Assembly (NCBI GenBank): GCA_963789225.1
Contig: CAWBKD010000026.1
Location: forward strand, 356,021-420,020
Direction: 5' to 3'
Source: Palsa-504 sp963789225
GTDB taxonomy: Bacteria > Actinomycetota > Actinomycetes > Streptosporangiales > Streptosporangiaceae
DNA length: 64,000 nt
The notes below the pieces were generated by a model. The model was not told the DNA's origin. It ran no database searches and saw nothing but the letters and a program-made list of their open reading frames with translations. The position numbers were made by a program, and so were the translations under genes. Shown piece by piece: positions 1-7,431 of this stretch. Within the stretch, counting starts at the first letter, position 1, and each line of letters begins with the position of its first letter.

Positions 1-217
1 GTCCCGATGTTATATTGACGCCGACGAGAGCTTCTTCCGAAGAGGTTCCATCTTGAAGCTCGGCAACGCCGTGTAGACGATCGAGGTCTGGCTCTACACC
101 AAGAACCTCGAAGATCTTGGATGTGTCCGTGATCGATGTGACTACGCACGTAAATGAACCTGTAAGATGCTGCGACACCCAGGGGTCCATCCATTTGAAA
201 CCTTCATACGTAGACAT
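1..217 (-). CDS. Partial unknown protein overlapping nuclease gene (possible immunity partner)
   Basis: Reading frame open from an ATG at 217 to the left edge (72 codons seen, 3' end missing). The protein begins MSTYEGFKWMDPW and continues with a segment reading SFTCVVTSITDTSKIFEVLG. Its start lies inside the last codons of the nuclease gene, a 14-nt overlap that implies translational coupling. The segment loosely recalls small actinobacterial DUF6461-type proteins, but this is only a resemblance. Position directly downstream of a secreted nuclease makes an immunity or partner role plausible by inference. It uses lower-GC codons (ATA, CTA, TCA), unlike the rest of the window. Confidence 0.6.
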   Translation of the reverse strand, partial: MSTYEGFKWMDPWVSQHLTGSFTCVVTSITDTSKIFEVLGVEPDLDRLHGVAELQDGTSSEEALVGVNITSG

Positions 218-1244
218 AGAAGGGATCCCCTTGCCCACCGTACGTGAATGCTGGGAAAACTCTGTCGGTCGAGAAGAACGTCGACAGAAGACCTCCTTGC
301 AGGTGGTTTTCTGCAGCCGGAACCCAACCGACATATCGGTCAGCAGGCGCCGCTTTTCCGCCGCCCATCGTTGTCGAGGCGAATGGATACTCGTCGCATT
401 CATAGCCAGTCGGGCGCTTAAGCGCCTTCGGACACGAGATCTGACGATTGTAAGCCGTCTCGGCACCGCCAGAATTCCGGTACAGGGGATTTCCCGACCC
501 CGGCTGCCCGAGATGACTACCCCGGTTCTGCACCTGGGCGATATTCTTGCTAATGGTCGGCAACCCTGACAGGTCAACCTCGGGGGTAAATGCTGGAATA
601 ACGCATCCTGGATAGTTACCTAGCTGAGATAGATGGTCACACCGAACCACCATTGGAAGCGACACTGAAGTCGAACTGGAAACAGAAAACCCGGAGAGAT
701 ACGAAGTGGTGTGCAATTGCAGGCTGGGGTGGACAACCTGATTGAACGATACTGGCACGAAAGTGGTAACCGTGCCGGTGATAGCGGTAATTGAAGCATT
801 CGCTATGACCTGCGAAGGAGGACTGCAGGTCGAGCAACCGCCCGAAATCCTAAGATTCGGGGTGCCAAGCGACGATCCCGACGAATGAATGCCGGAAACC
901 GACAGGCTGAGACCGATGTTTGTCGAACTTGGGGACAAGAAAATCCCCAAGTACAGATCAAGCTTCCACACCTCCTTCGCAGGAGGAAGAAGCCTTGCGA
1001 CAACCACCTCCGTAGGAATACGGTAACATAGATGGTTCCTGTTATATAGCGGACAGGAAGATCCAGCGCGTCCTATAGAGATCTGGACCTGACCATTTTG
1101 AACTGTGCTGAAGCTTCCATGGAAAGCCTCCGGGGTTGCTGAGGCTGCCGTCGAAAAACCTACGAGAAAAAGCATGACGATAATAATCGCCACCCATCCG
1201 ATTGCCTTCTCGAAGAACTTGACGGAAGCGAGCTGACGAGTCAT
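204..1244 (-). CDS. Secreted NucA/NucB-type deoxyribonuclease
   Basis: A 346-aa exported protein. Residues 12-38 form a signal peptide (hydrophobic VAIIIVMLFLVGF, then A-rich ATASATPEA region). Residues about 40-250 are a Ser/Thr-rich, beta-like domain I do not recognise. The C-terminal 80 residues match the DNase NucA/NucB family: CDEYPFAST at 283-291, a GGG turn, then ENHLQGG around 312-318 followed by a hydrophobic stretch, and the terminal FYVYV typical of the family. Start chosen at the ATG preceded by GGTGGAG six bases upstream; reading upstream of it is not coding-like. Codon use is lower in GC than the neighbours, suggesting transfer. Likely an extracellular DNase or interbacterial toxin. 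Confidence 0.75.
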   Translation of the reverse strand: MTRQLASVKFFEKAIGWVAIIIVMLFLVGFSTAASATPEAFHGSFSTVQNGQVQISIGRAGSSCPLYNRNHLCYRIPTEVVVARLLPPAKEVWKLDLYLGIFLSPSSTNIGLSLSVSGIHSSGSSLGTPNLRISGGCSTCSPPSQVIANASITAITGTVTTFVPVSFNQVVHPSLQLHTTSYLSGFSVSSSTSVSLPMVVRCDHLSQLGNYPGCVIPAFTPEVDLSGLPTISKNIAQVQNRGSHLGQPGSGNPLYRNSGGAETAYNRQISCPKALKRPTGYECDEYPFASTTMGGGKAAPADRYVGWVPAAENHLQGGLLSTFFSTDRVFPAFTYGGQGDPFYVYV

Positions 1245-1561
1245 CTGATTCTCCACCGGTATTGTACTTCCTGGCCTTGTACGTGGCGACGACCTTGCGG
1301 ACGTTGGCGCCCTTCCCGCAGCCGGGGGCGGCCGCGATGACGGGAGCGGACGCGACATACCACGCGCTGGCCCCTGTCGTAACCGGCATGGGGCGAACAC
1401 GCGCTGGTGCCGTTGCTGCCATGGGTGGCGGATTGAACATAGGGCAGCGCGACCACAACGGCCGCCGCCACCGCTGACGCCGCTCTCAGCCTGATTACCG
1501 GTACCTGCAGCCGCCGCACAGCGGCCTGCATCTCCTCGTAGGTGACATTGACGTTCGGCAC
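1241..1561 (-). pseudogene. WXG100-like N-terminal remnant
   Basis: A GTG at 1561 with AAGGAAGG five bases upstream starts a reading frame whose first residues, PNVNVTYEEMQAAVRRLQ, look like the N-terminus of actinobacterial WXG100 (ESX substrate) proteins. After about 16 residues similarity stops and the frame becomes Arg/Gly/Ala-rich with no WxG motif or helical hairpin. I read it as a decayed or recombined gene rather than a working protein. It lies immediately upstream of, and on the same strand as, the secreted nuclease. Confidence 0.35.
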
Positions 1562-1688
1562 AAGCCTTCCTTTCCGTTGGGCTCGCGCACGGGCACCGCG
1601 TGCTCGCGTTGCCGTTGCTGGCACCCATCGCAACGGCTCCGCCGGGCGTGCAGTTCGGGATGTTAGAAGTCCGTAAGACAATCCGTGA

Positions 1689-1868
1689 CGGCGATGTCAC
1701 ACATTGAACTACGCGAAGGCTGCTTGGCCCGAATCCGCCGACCGGTTCCCGGTAAACCGCTTCCAGATGGGCTGGAAACTGATCGTCTTCCCGGATGGGA
1801 CCAGCCAGGTCACCAGCCCCGGCGGGAAGGTCATCCGCAGCCACAGCCCGCCACCCAGGCCCGGGTAA
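1689..1868 (+). pseudogene. C-terminal scar of a DUF222/HNH-like protein
   Basis: An open plus-strand frame without a usable start ends in GWKLIVFPDGTSQVTSPGGK followed by VIRSHSPP and a stop. This resembles the tail that follows the HNH motif in actinobacterial DUF222/13E12-type proteins (a GW..., ...TSP.G... pattern). The HNH residues and all upstream domains are absent, so it can only be a fragment. Identification rests on a short pattern. Confidence 0.3.
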
Positions 1869-1924
1869 CCGGCCCGGCCGGGAGAACCGGCAGTGTCCTC
1901 GCGGTCGGCCGAGGGCCTGCTGGG

Positions 1925-2494
1925 CTACGGTCCCAGGACCATATCGATGAGGTCGCCGATCCGGTTCGGGTCGAACGGTTCGCTGGTCATGAACCGCTGG
2001 TAGAAGATGGGGCCGAGCAGCGCCTGGGCCGCAAGCCCGGGATCCAGCGTGGTGCGGAACTCTCCGTCGGCCATGCCTTGCGATATGAGGGCGGTCAGGG
2101 ACTGGCGGCGGAGTGTCGAGTAGCCGTGCCTGAACTCCCGCAGCCGCGGGTCGCGCTCAGCTCCTTCGATGAGGGCCGGAATGCACGACGAGAACGTCGA
2201 GTCGACGACCACTTCGGCCACATGATGCAGCAGGCGCTGCATGCTCTCGCGGGCGGTCAGACCTTCCACAGACGGGACGGCGTGCTCGTGGGCGACCTCG
2301 AAGGCGTCCCCGATCAGGCTGATCTTGTCGGGCCAGTGCCGGTAGATGGTGGACTTGGCCACGCCGGCCCGGGCGGCTACTGACTCGATGGTGAAGGCGC
2401 CGTAACCAGCCTCGCCGAGCTCGCCGAGCGCCGCGAGCAGGATTGCCTGCCGCGAACGCTCGATACGTGGGTCAACGCCTCGATCCGCACTCAC
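1925..2494 (-). CDS. TetR-family transcriptional regulator
   Basis: A 189-aa protein with a classic N-terminal TetR helix-turn-helix (about residues 12-60: AILLAALGELGEAGYGAFTI, then AARAGVAKSTIYRHW). The C-terminal part resembles the TetR_C_11-like ligand-binding domain (VVDSTFSSCIPALIEGAERD). Start is GTG, without a strong ribosome binding site. It is divergent from the VOC-protein gene, with 82 bp between them, which holds a near-consensus promoter and an 8-bp palindrome. It probably represses itself and the neighbour. Ligand unknown. Confidence 0.85.
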   Translation of the reverse strand: MSADRGVDPRIERSRQAILLAALGELGEAGYGAFTIESVAARAGVAKSTIYRHWPDKISLIGDAFEVAHEHAVPSVEGLTARESMQRLLHHVAEVVVDSTFSSCIPALIEGAERDPRLREFRHGYSTLRRQSLTALISQGMADGEFRTTLDPGLAAQALLGPIFYQRFMTSEPFDPNRIGDLIDMVLGP

Positions 2495-2514
2495 GCGGTC
2501 AGACTACATCTATG

Positions 2515-2522
2515 CAACGTTG
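2515..2522. promoter_or_regulatory. Candidate TetR operator
   Basis: Perfect 8-bp palindrome CAACGTTG in the divergent tetR/VOC intergenic region, overlapping the first bases of the -35 element of the VOC promoter. Position suggests repression; no footprint is known. Confidence 0.35.
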
Positions 2523-2548
2523 ACGTATCGCTATGAAACGGCTACGTT
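2520..2548 (+). promoter_or_regulatory. Promoter of the VOC gene
   Basis: TTGACG (2520-2525), a 17-bp spacer, then TACGTT (2543-2548). Predicted start of transcription is near 2555, ahead of an AGGAAGGAG ribosome binding site. Confidence 0.55.
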
Positions 2549-2576
2549 CTACAAGTGCGATGAGGAAGGAGTGGCG

Positions 2577-2984
2577 ATGCCCACGGTCAGCGTCCGGTAC
2601 ATCGTCAACGACGTCGACGCGGCGATCGCCTTCTACCGGGACAATCTGGGCTTCACCGAGGTGATTCACCCGGCCCCGGCGTTCGCCATGATGTCGCTGG
2701 GCGACCTGCGCCTGCTGCTCACCGCCCCTGGTGGCGGCCCGGGCGGCGGCCAGGCCATGCCAGACGGCAGCGTCCCTGCGCCAGGCGGCTGGAACAGGTT
2801 CGCGATCGAAGTGGCCGACTTGGCCGCCACGGTCGACGGACTGCGGGAGGTTGGCGTGCGCTTCCGGAACGAGATCGTCAGCGGAGTCGGCGGCAGGCAG
2901 ATTCTGGCCGAGGACCCGTCCGGCAACCCGGTCGAGCTGTTCGAGCCAGTCCTCCCCGAAGCCCGCCTGTCGCAGCCCACCTGA
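2577..2984 (+). CDS. VOC (glyoxalase/bleomycin resistance) family protein
   Basis: A 135-aa single-domain vicinal oxygen chelate protein (two beta-alpha-beta-beta-beta modules). Typical features are the opening VRYIVNDVDAAIAFYRDNLG, the middle NRFAIEVADLAATVDGL, and the closing ILAEDPSGNPVELFEP. Start taken at the ATG preceded by AGGAAGGAG; an upstream in-frame ATG at 2520 lies inside the promoter and is rejected. Substrate cannot be told from sequence. It is divergent from the TetR gene, which likely controls it. Confidence 0.85.
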   Translation: MPTVSVRYIVNDVDAAIAFYRDNLGFTEVIHPAPAFAMMSLGDLRLLLTAPGGGPGGGQAMPDGSVPAPGGWNRFAIEVADLAATVDGLREVGVRFRNEIVSGVGGRQILAEDPSGNPVELFEPVLPEARLSQPT

Positions 2985-3054
2985 GAGTCCCATGACGGGA
3001 CCCTCGGTGCACTGATCACCGCCAGCCCGGTTCGCCGCCGCCCGCCCCACTCAC

Positions 3055-3198
3055 CGCGCGCCCGCCCGGTCGGCTTGCCGCGCGCCCGCCCGGTCGGCTT
3101 GCCGCGCGCCCGCCCGGTCGGCTTGCCGCGCGCCCGCCCGGTCGGCTTGCCGCGCGCCCGCCCGGTCGGCTTGCCGCGCGCCCGCCCGGTCGGCTTGC
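3055..3198. repeat. 24-bp minisatellite, six copies
   Basis: Six head-to-tail copies of a 24-bp unit beginning CGCGCGCCCGCCCGG and ending TCGGCTTGC, identical as far as I can read, followed by a degenerate seventh. It fills the gap between the VOC gene and the ArsR promoter. Because 24 is a multiple of three it leaves open frames on both strands, but these have no start signals and simple repeated products, so I treat it as non-coding. Confidence 0.9.
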
Positions 3199-3232
3199 CG
3201 CGCGCCCGTCCGCCCAGCTCATCGTTTAAGAT

Positions 3233-3260
3233 TTGACTTATATAAGTAACTCTTGATATT
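3233..3260 (+). promoter_or_regulatory. Promoter with embedded ArsR operator
   Basis: TTGACT (3233-3238) and GATATT (3255-3260) are separated by 16 bp. The spacer contains the perfect 12-bp palindrome ACTTATATAAGT at 3236-3247, which also covers the end of the -35 box. The predicted start of transcription falls at about the GTG start codon (3269), so the message is probably leaderless. An AT-rich dyad in this place is typical of ArsR autorepression. Confidence 0.6.
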
Positions 3261-3268
3261 TTTCCGGG

Positions 3269-3634
3269 GTGCACGCGCTTGATGTACTCGGCGACCCGGT
3301 GCGCCGCCGGATTCTCGAGTTGGTCGCCGAGGGTGAGATGACCTCCGGCGCGATCTGTGCGGCCATTCGGCCCGAGTTTGGGATCTCTCAGCCGGCGGTC
3401 TCGCAGCACCTCAAGATCCTCCGTGAAGGCGGCCTGGCGACCGTACGGCCCGACGGAACTCGGCGACTGTACGCGCTGAACGCCGTGCCGCTGCAGGAAC
3501 TCGACGCGTGGCTCGACCGATTCCGCCGCTTCTGGGTTCCGCACCTGGATGCGCTGGCGACTGAACTGGCCCGGGGCAGGCGCGGACGCCGCCTCGACGG
3601 GACAGGACCGACCGAAGGGGGAAAAGCTCCATGA
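3269..3634 (+). CDS. ArsR-family winged-helix regulator
   Basis: A 121-aa ArsR/SmtB-type repressor: LGDPVRRRILELVAEGEMTS, a recognition helix QPAVSQHLKILREGGL, and the wing RPDGTRRLYALN, then a C-terminal helix (ELDAWLDRFRRFW). No metal-binding cysteine pair is visible, so it is of the non-metal class that accompanies AHSA1/SRPBCC genes. The GTG start has no ribosome binding site but sits where transcription should begin. Its stop overlaps the next gene by ATGA. Confidence 0.85.
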   Translation: MHALDVLGDPVRRRILELVAEGEMTSGAICAAIRPEFGISQPAVSQHLKILREGGLATVRPDGTRRLYALNAVPLQELDAWLDRFRRFWVPHLDALATELARGRRGRRLDGTGPTEGGKAP

Positions 3635-4025
3635 TCGACGTGACCGAGCAGATCAACTCCGTACGGCGCACGGTCGGCACGCGGGTCCTGGAGGCGGGCC
3701 AGGCGCGCACGGTCACCATCGGCCGGACGTACAGCGCCGCCATCGAGGACGTCTGGGATGCGTGCACCAATGCCGAGCGCATCCCCCGATGGTTCCTGCC
3801 GGTCTCGGGTGACCTGCGGCTCGGCGGCCATTACCAGCTCCACGGCAACGCGGGCGGCACGATCGAACGGTGTGACCCGCCAAAGAGCTTCTTCGCCACC
3901 TGGGAGTTCGGCGGCCAGGTGACCTGGATCGAGGTACGGCTGGCGACGACGAAGCCGAGGCACGCGCCATGGCCGAGCGGACCATAGCCGCGTACACCAC
4001 TGCCCCCGGCCAGCCGTCCGGCTAG
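3631..4025 (+). pseudogene. SRPBCC/AHSA1-family protein, internal deletion
   Basis: Coupled to the arsR gene by an ATGA overlap, the usual partner arrangement. The N-terminal 105 residues are a good AHSA1 start (IGRTYSAAIEDVWDACTNAE, RIPRWFLPVSGDLRLGGHYQ, then TWEFGGQVTWIEVRL), but the frame then runs into a short junk tail and stops at 3987. In the neighbouring frame, from about 3947 to the stop at 4025, the sequence DDEAEARAMAERTIAAYT looks like the normal C-terminal helix of the same family. The middle of the domain is therefore missing and the two ends are out of frame. Probably inactive. Confidence 0.7.
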
Positions 4026-4252
4026 CGCGCCACGCGGTAGCGGAGGTAGACGACTCTTGAGCTGAACGTGCGGGTCTCGGCGAGTTCGAGATCCACCCGG
4101 CGCTCGCGCTGGGGGAAGTACGGAATGCCACCGCCAACCAGCACCGGGTAGGCCCTAGCCCGGTACTCGTCGATCAGGCCCAGCGCGGCCGCCTCGGCGG
4201 CCAGAGCAGCGCCGCCGATCGCGATGTCTCCCTGCGCCGGCTCGGCTCGCAA
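4022..4252 (-). pseudogene. C-terminal fragment of a dihydrofolate reductase-family (RibD C) protein
   Basis: About 76 residues matching the last third of the actinobacterial DHFR-like family: GDIAIGGAALAAEAAALGL, IDEYRARAYPVLVGGGIPYF, then a hydrophobic strand-rich end. The N-terminal two thirds, with the NADPH-binding region, are absent and the upstream frame shows no homology. The first possible start is a TTG without a ribosome binding site. Its stop overlaps the remnant end of the AHSA1 pseudogene, so one deletion may have joined the two. Confidence 0.7.
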
Positions 4253-4371
4253 CCGACCCTGACGAGTCCACCCGGGCAGCCGTGGATGATGTTTTCACTG
4301 CCCGGACGGAACAGCGACGGAACAGCACCCAGGCGACCCCGCAGCGGCGCAGGTCCCGGCCGGTTTAGCCG

Positions 4372-5796
4372 TCAGACGTCGTAGTAGAGCTCGAACTCGT
4401 GGGGGTGGGGGCGCAGGCGGATCTGGTCGAGCTCGACGGTCCGCTTGTAGTCCAGCCAGACCTCGATGAGGTCCTCGGTGAACACGCCGCCCTCGGTGAG
4501 GAACGAGTGGTCGGCTTCCAGGTTGTCCAGCACCTCATCCAGGGAGCCTGGGACCTGCGGGATGGCGGCGGCCTCGTCCGGCGGGAGTTCGTAGAGGTCC
4601 TTGTCGACCGGCTCCGGCGGCTCGATCTTGTTCTTGATGCCGTCCAGGCCCGCCATCAGCATCGCGGCGAACGCGAGGTAGGGGTTGCAGGACGGGTCGG
4701 GCACGCGGAACTCGACGCGCTTGGCCTTCGGGTTCGTCCCGGTGATCGGGATCCTGGCGCAGGCCGAACGGTTGCGCTGCGAGTAGACCAGGTTGACGGG
4801 GGCCTCGAAGCCGGGGACGAGCCGGTGGTAGGAGTTCGCCGTCGGGTTGGTGAAGGCCAGCAACGACGGCGCGTGGGCGAGCAGGCCGCCGATGTAGTAC
4901 CGGCCGGTGTCCGAGAGGCCGGCGTAGCCGACCTCGTCGTAGAACAGCGGCGCGCCTTCCTTCCAGATGGACTGGTGGCAGTGCATCCCGTTGCCGTTGT
5001 CGCCGAACAGCGGCTTCGGCATGAACGTCACGGTCTTGCCCGCCGCCCGGGCGGTGGACTTGATGATGTACTTGTACGCCATCAGCGTGTCGGCCATGGC
5101 TAGCAGCGGCCGGAACCTGATGTCGATCTCGGCCTGGCCGGCCGTGCCGACCTCGTGGTGCTGCATCTCGACCTCGATGCCGCAGGCGATCAGGTTGCGG
5201 ACCATCTCCGAGCGCAGGTCGGTGTAGTGGTCCATCGGCGGCACCGGGAAGTAGCCGCCCTTGTACCTGGGCTTGTAGGCGAGGTTCCCGCCGTCCTCGT
5301 CCTTGCCGGTGTTCCAGGCGCCTTCCACGGAGTCGATGTGGTAGTAGCCCTCATTCGCCGAGGTCGAGAAGCGGGCCGAGTCGAAGATGTAGAACTCCGC
5401 CTCCGGACCGAAGTACGCCGTGTCCCCGATCCCGGTACCGCGCAAGAAGTCCTGGGCCTTGCGGGCCACGTTGCGCGGGTCCCTGCTGTACGGCGCGCCG
5501 GTCAGCGGGTCGTGCACGAAGAACGTGAGGTTCAGGGTCTTGTGCGTGCGGAACGGGTCGAGCATCGCGGTAGCCGGATCCGGCAGCAACTGCATGTCGG
5601 ACTCGTGGATCTGCTGGAAACCGCGGATTGACGAGCCGTCGAACATGAGGCCGTCGGTGAAGACGCTGTCACTGAAGGACTCCGCGGGCACGGTGAAGTG
5701 CTGCATCGTCCCCGGCAGGTCACAGAACCTGACGTCGATGAACTCCACGTTCTCTGCGCTGATGAAGCGGAGAACTTCCTCGGCACTGCTAAACAT
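4372..5796 (-). CDS. glnA: Glutamine synthetase type I (GSI-beta)
   Basis: A 474-aa enzyme making glutamine from glutamate, ammonia and ATP; acts as a cytoplasmic dodecamer. Visible signatures are LMFDGSSIRGF in the beta-grasp domain, GPEAEFY metal ligands, KPLFGDNGNGMHCH, NPTANSYHRLVPGFEAP and the closing ELYYDV. Tyr402 in DLYELPPDE is in the place of the adenylylation site, so control by GlnE is expected. A GGGAGGG ribosome binding site precedes the ATG. It is monocistronic, with only broken genes downstream. No clear GlnR-type repeat was seen in the 90 bases upstream. Confidence 0.97.
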   Translation of the reverse strand: MFSSAEEVLRFISAENVEFIDVRFCDLPGTMQHFTVPAESFSDSVFTDGLMFDGSSIRGFQQIHESDMQLLPDPATAMLDPFRTHKTLNLTFFVHDPLTGAPYSRDPRNVARKAQDFLRGTGIGDTAYFGPEAEFYIFDSARFSTSANEGYYHIDSVEGAWNTGKDEDGGNLAYKPRYKGGYFPVPPMDHYTDLRSEMVRNLIACGIEVEMQHHEVGTAGQAEIDIRFRPLLAMADTLMAYKYIIKSTARAAGKTVTFMPKPLFGDNGNGMHCHQSIWKEGAPLFYDEVGYAGLSDTGRYYIGGLLAHAPSLLAFTNPTANSYHRLVPGFEAPVNLVYSQRNRSACARIPITGTNPKAKRVEFRVPDPSCNPYLAFAAMLMAGLDGIKNKIEPPEPVDKDLYELPPDEAAAIPQVPGSLDEVLDNLEADHSFLTEGGVFTEDLIEVWLDYKRTVELDQIRLRPHPHEFELYYDV

Positions 5797-5973
5797 CTAC
5801 CCTCCCGGGTACGGGACAATGTCACTGTCCGTTCTCATGGCACGCGATTCGGACGGTAGCCGTCGGCAATTTCCGCACCGTGTCCGGTGTGTTTCGCGGA
5901 TGTTACGGCTCAGGACGTGGCCGCTGAGCCCCCATTATGGCCCCACGTTCGCTCCCAGGAGCGGAGCGGTACC

Positions 5974-6576
5974 GTGGTGAGGTGGCCAGAAAGTCCCGTA
6001 ACCGCGGCGGCGCGACCCGCGCCCGATCCGCCACCCCCAGGCCCGCTGGCCCCGCGCAAGCACGTTCGGCAAAAGTTGGCCCCGCAAAAGTTGGCCCCCA
6101 AAGCTGGCCCCGCAAAAGCTGGCCCCGCAAAGGTTGGCACCGCGCAACTGACCGCCCCGCCGCCCACCGAGGCCAACCCCGCGGCCACCGAGGCGGCCTC
6201 GGCCTATCCCGGCCAGCGGCTCGGCCTGCCGGAACGCGGCCCCGGGTCGGTGGCCAGCATGCCGCGCCGGGTCCTGGCCCTGCTCATCGACTGGCTGCTC
6301 AGCCTGGTCATCGCGTACTGGCTGACCCACTCGGAGTTCTGGACGATCGCCGTCTTCGCGATCGAGGTCTACATCCTCACCGCGCTGATCGGGACCACCG
6401 TGGGCAAACGGCTGGCCGGCATCCGCGTGATCCGCTTGTCCGGCGGCCCGGTGGGCTTCGGCTGGGCCCTGGTCCGCACGGCGATCCTGCTCACGGTCGT
6501 CCCGCCGCTGCTGACCGACCGCGACCTGCGCGGCCTGCACGACCGCGCCTCGGACACCGTGGTCGTCCGAATCTAG
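5974..6576 (+). CDS. RDD-family membrane protein
   Basis: About 200 aa. An N-terminal cytoplasmic Ala/Pro/Lys-rich linker includes a short tandem repeat (APQKLAPKAGPAKAGPAK). The RDD domain follows: ASMPRRVLALLIDWLLSLVI (TM1), a second hydrophobic segment AVFAIEVYILTALIGTTVGK, GKRLAGIRVI, and a third segment, ending LHDRASDTVVV, which carries the aspartate of the family. Start placed at GTG 5974 because the sequence before it overlaps the glnA promoter region; GTG 5977 is equally possible. RDD proteins are mostly uncharacterised; some are ion transporters. Confidence 0.8.
   Translation: MVRWPESPVTAAARPAPDPPPPGPLAPRKHVRQKLAPQKLAPKAGPAKAGPAKVGTAQLTAPPPTEANPAATEAASAYPGQRLGLPERGPGSVASMPRRVLALLIDWLLSLVIAYWLTHSEFWTIAVFAIEVYILTALIGTTVGKRLAGIRVIRLSGGPVGFGWALVRTAILLTVVPPLLTDRDLRGLHDRASDTVVVRI
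6068..6145. repeat. 15-bp tandem repeat within the RDD gene
   Basis: About five imperfect copies of a 15-bp unit like GCCCCGCAAAAGTTG. Units keep the frame and encode the Lys-Ala/Val-Gly-Pro-Ala linker of the RDD protein. Confidence 0.7.
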
Positions 6577-6590
6577 GCCAAAACCAAGGG

Positions 6591-7325
6591 CTAACGCGCC
6601 CTCGGCCGGGGCATCTTCGGCGGCCTGACGTTCCTCGGGATCGGCCCCTTGGGCGCCTGCAGCGACGGCTGCAGGGCCTTCAGCCGGTGGTTGAGGTCGC
6701 TGACCGCCCCCGCCTTGAGGTTGCGGGGCAACCGCATGATCTTCCGCTGCAGCTTGCTGAGCGGGATCTGGCCGTCCTCGTCTCCCACCTGGAACTCGAA
6801 GATGGGCACCTCATAGGCGACGCGGGCGACGCGCTTCTTCTCCGCGGCGAGCAGGGTGGCCAGCCGGGTGGGGGAGCCCTCCCCGACCAGGATGACGCCG
6901 GGCCGGCCCACGGCCCGGTGCACGACGTCCATGTTCCGGTTGGCGGCGATGGCCGGCGTGACGGTCCAGTTGCCGCGCATGTTCTCGAGCACGGCCGCGG
7001 CCGCGCCCGGCTGCCCCTCGATGGCCGCGTACTGCGCCGACGAGGCGAACCTGCCGAACAAGATCACCCCGACCAGCACGCCGAGCAAGACGCCCAGCGG
7101 GATGAGGAGCGCGGCCAGCCCGGTGAGCAGCCCGACGACGATCAGCACGGCCATGATGCCGAGACCGCTGCCGAAGACGATGGGCATCGCCCGGGGGTTG
7201 GCGCGGTGCACCATCCCGGCGACCAGTCGTATCTGCTTCAGCCGTCCGGCATTGGCCATCTCCTGAGCCGTATCCACGCTCAGGGCGGGGTCACCGGACC
7301 CGGATCTTTTCGACATGCGCGCCAT
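6591..7325 (-). CDS. DUF4191 membrane protein
   Basis: About 244 aa. A basic N-terminus (RLKQIRLVAGMVHRANPRAM) is followed by two transmembrane helices (IVFGSGLGIMAVLIVVGLL and LLIPLGVLLGVLVGVILFG), then a soluble domain (AIEGQPGAAAAVLENMRGN, GRPGVILVGEG) and a basic tail rich in Arg and Pro. This is the DUF4191 layout found next to lipA/glnA regions in many actinobacteria. Alternative starts at 7316 and 7337 are close by. Function unknown. It is convergent with the RDD gene and divergent from padR. Confidence 0.75.
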   Translation of the reverse strand: MARMSKRSGSGDPALSVDTAQEMANAGRLKQIRLVAGMVHRANPRAMPIVFGSGLGIMAVLIVVGLLTGLAALLIPLGVLLGVLVGVILFGRFASSAQYAAIEGQPGAAAAVLENMRGNWTVTPAIAANRNMDVVHRAVGRPGVILVGEGSPTRLATLLAAEKKRVARVAYEVPIFEFQVGDEDGQIPLSKLQRKIMRLPRNLKAGAVSDLNHRLKALQPSLQAPKGPIPRNVRPPKMPRPRAR

Positions 7326-7395
7326 GCTCCGCAGCATACGGTTCCGCCGCCCCGGACAGAAACCGCCGGGCGACACGAACCCTCGGCCTCGGTAC

Positions 7396-7424
7396 TTGCT
7401 CATAGTATACGCTCGTCGTATATT
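7396..7424 (+). promoter_or_regulatory. Promoter and PadR operator
   Basis: TTGCTC (7396-7401), 17-bp spacer, TATATT (7419-7424). The spacer and -10 hold the inverted repeat TATACG-ctcgt-CGTATA at 7406-7422, a likely binding site for the PadR repressor encoded next. Predicted start of transcription (about 7431) coincides with the GTG start codon at 7432, so the transcript should be leaderless. Confidence 0.65.
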
Positions 7425-7431
7425 GCTTTGT

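Noticed and set aside
3055..3198. CRISPR array
   Set aside because: Units are directly adjacent with no spacers, and the unit is pure GC-rich tandem repeat. The same applies to the 25.4 kb array.
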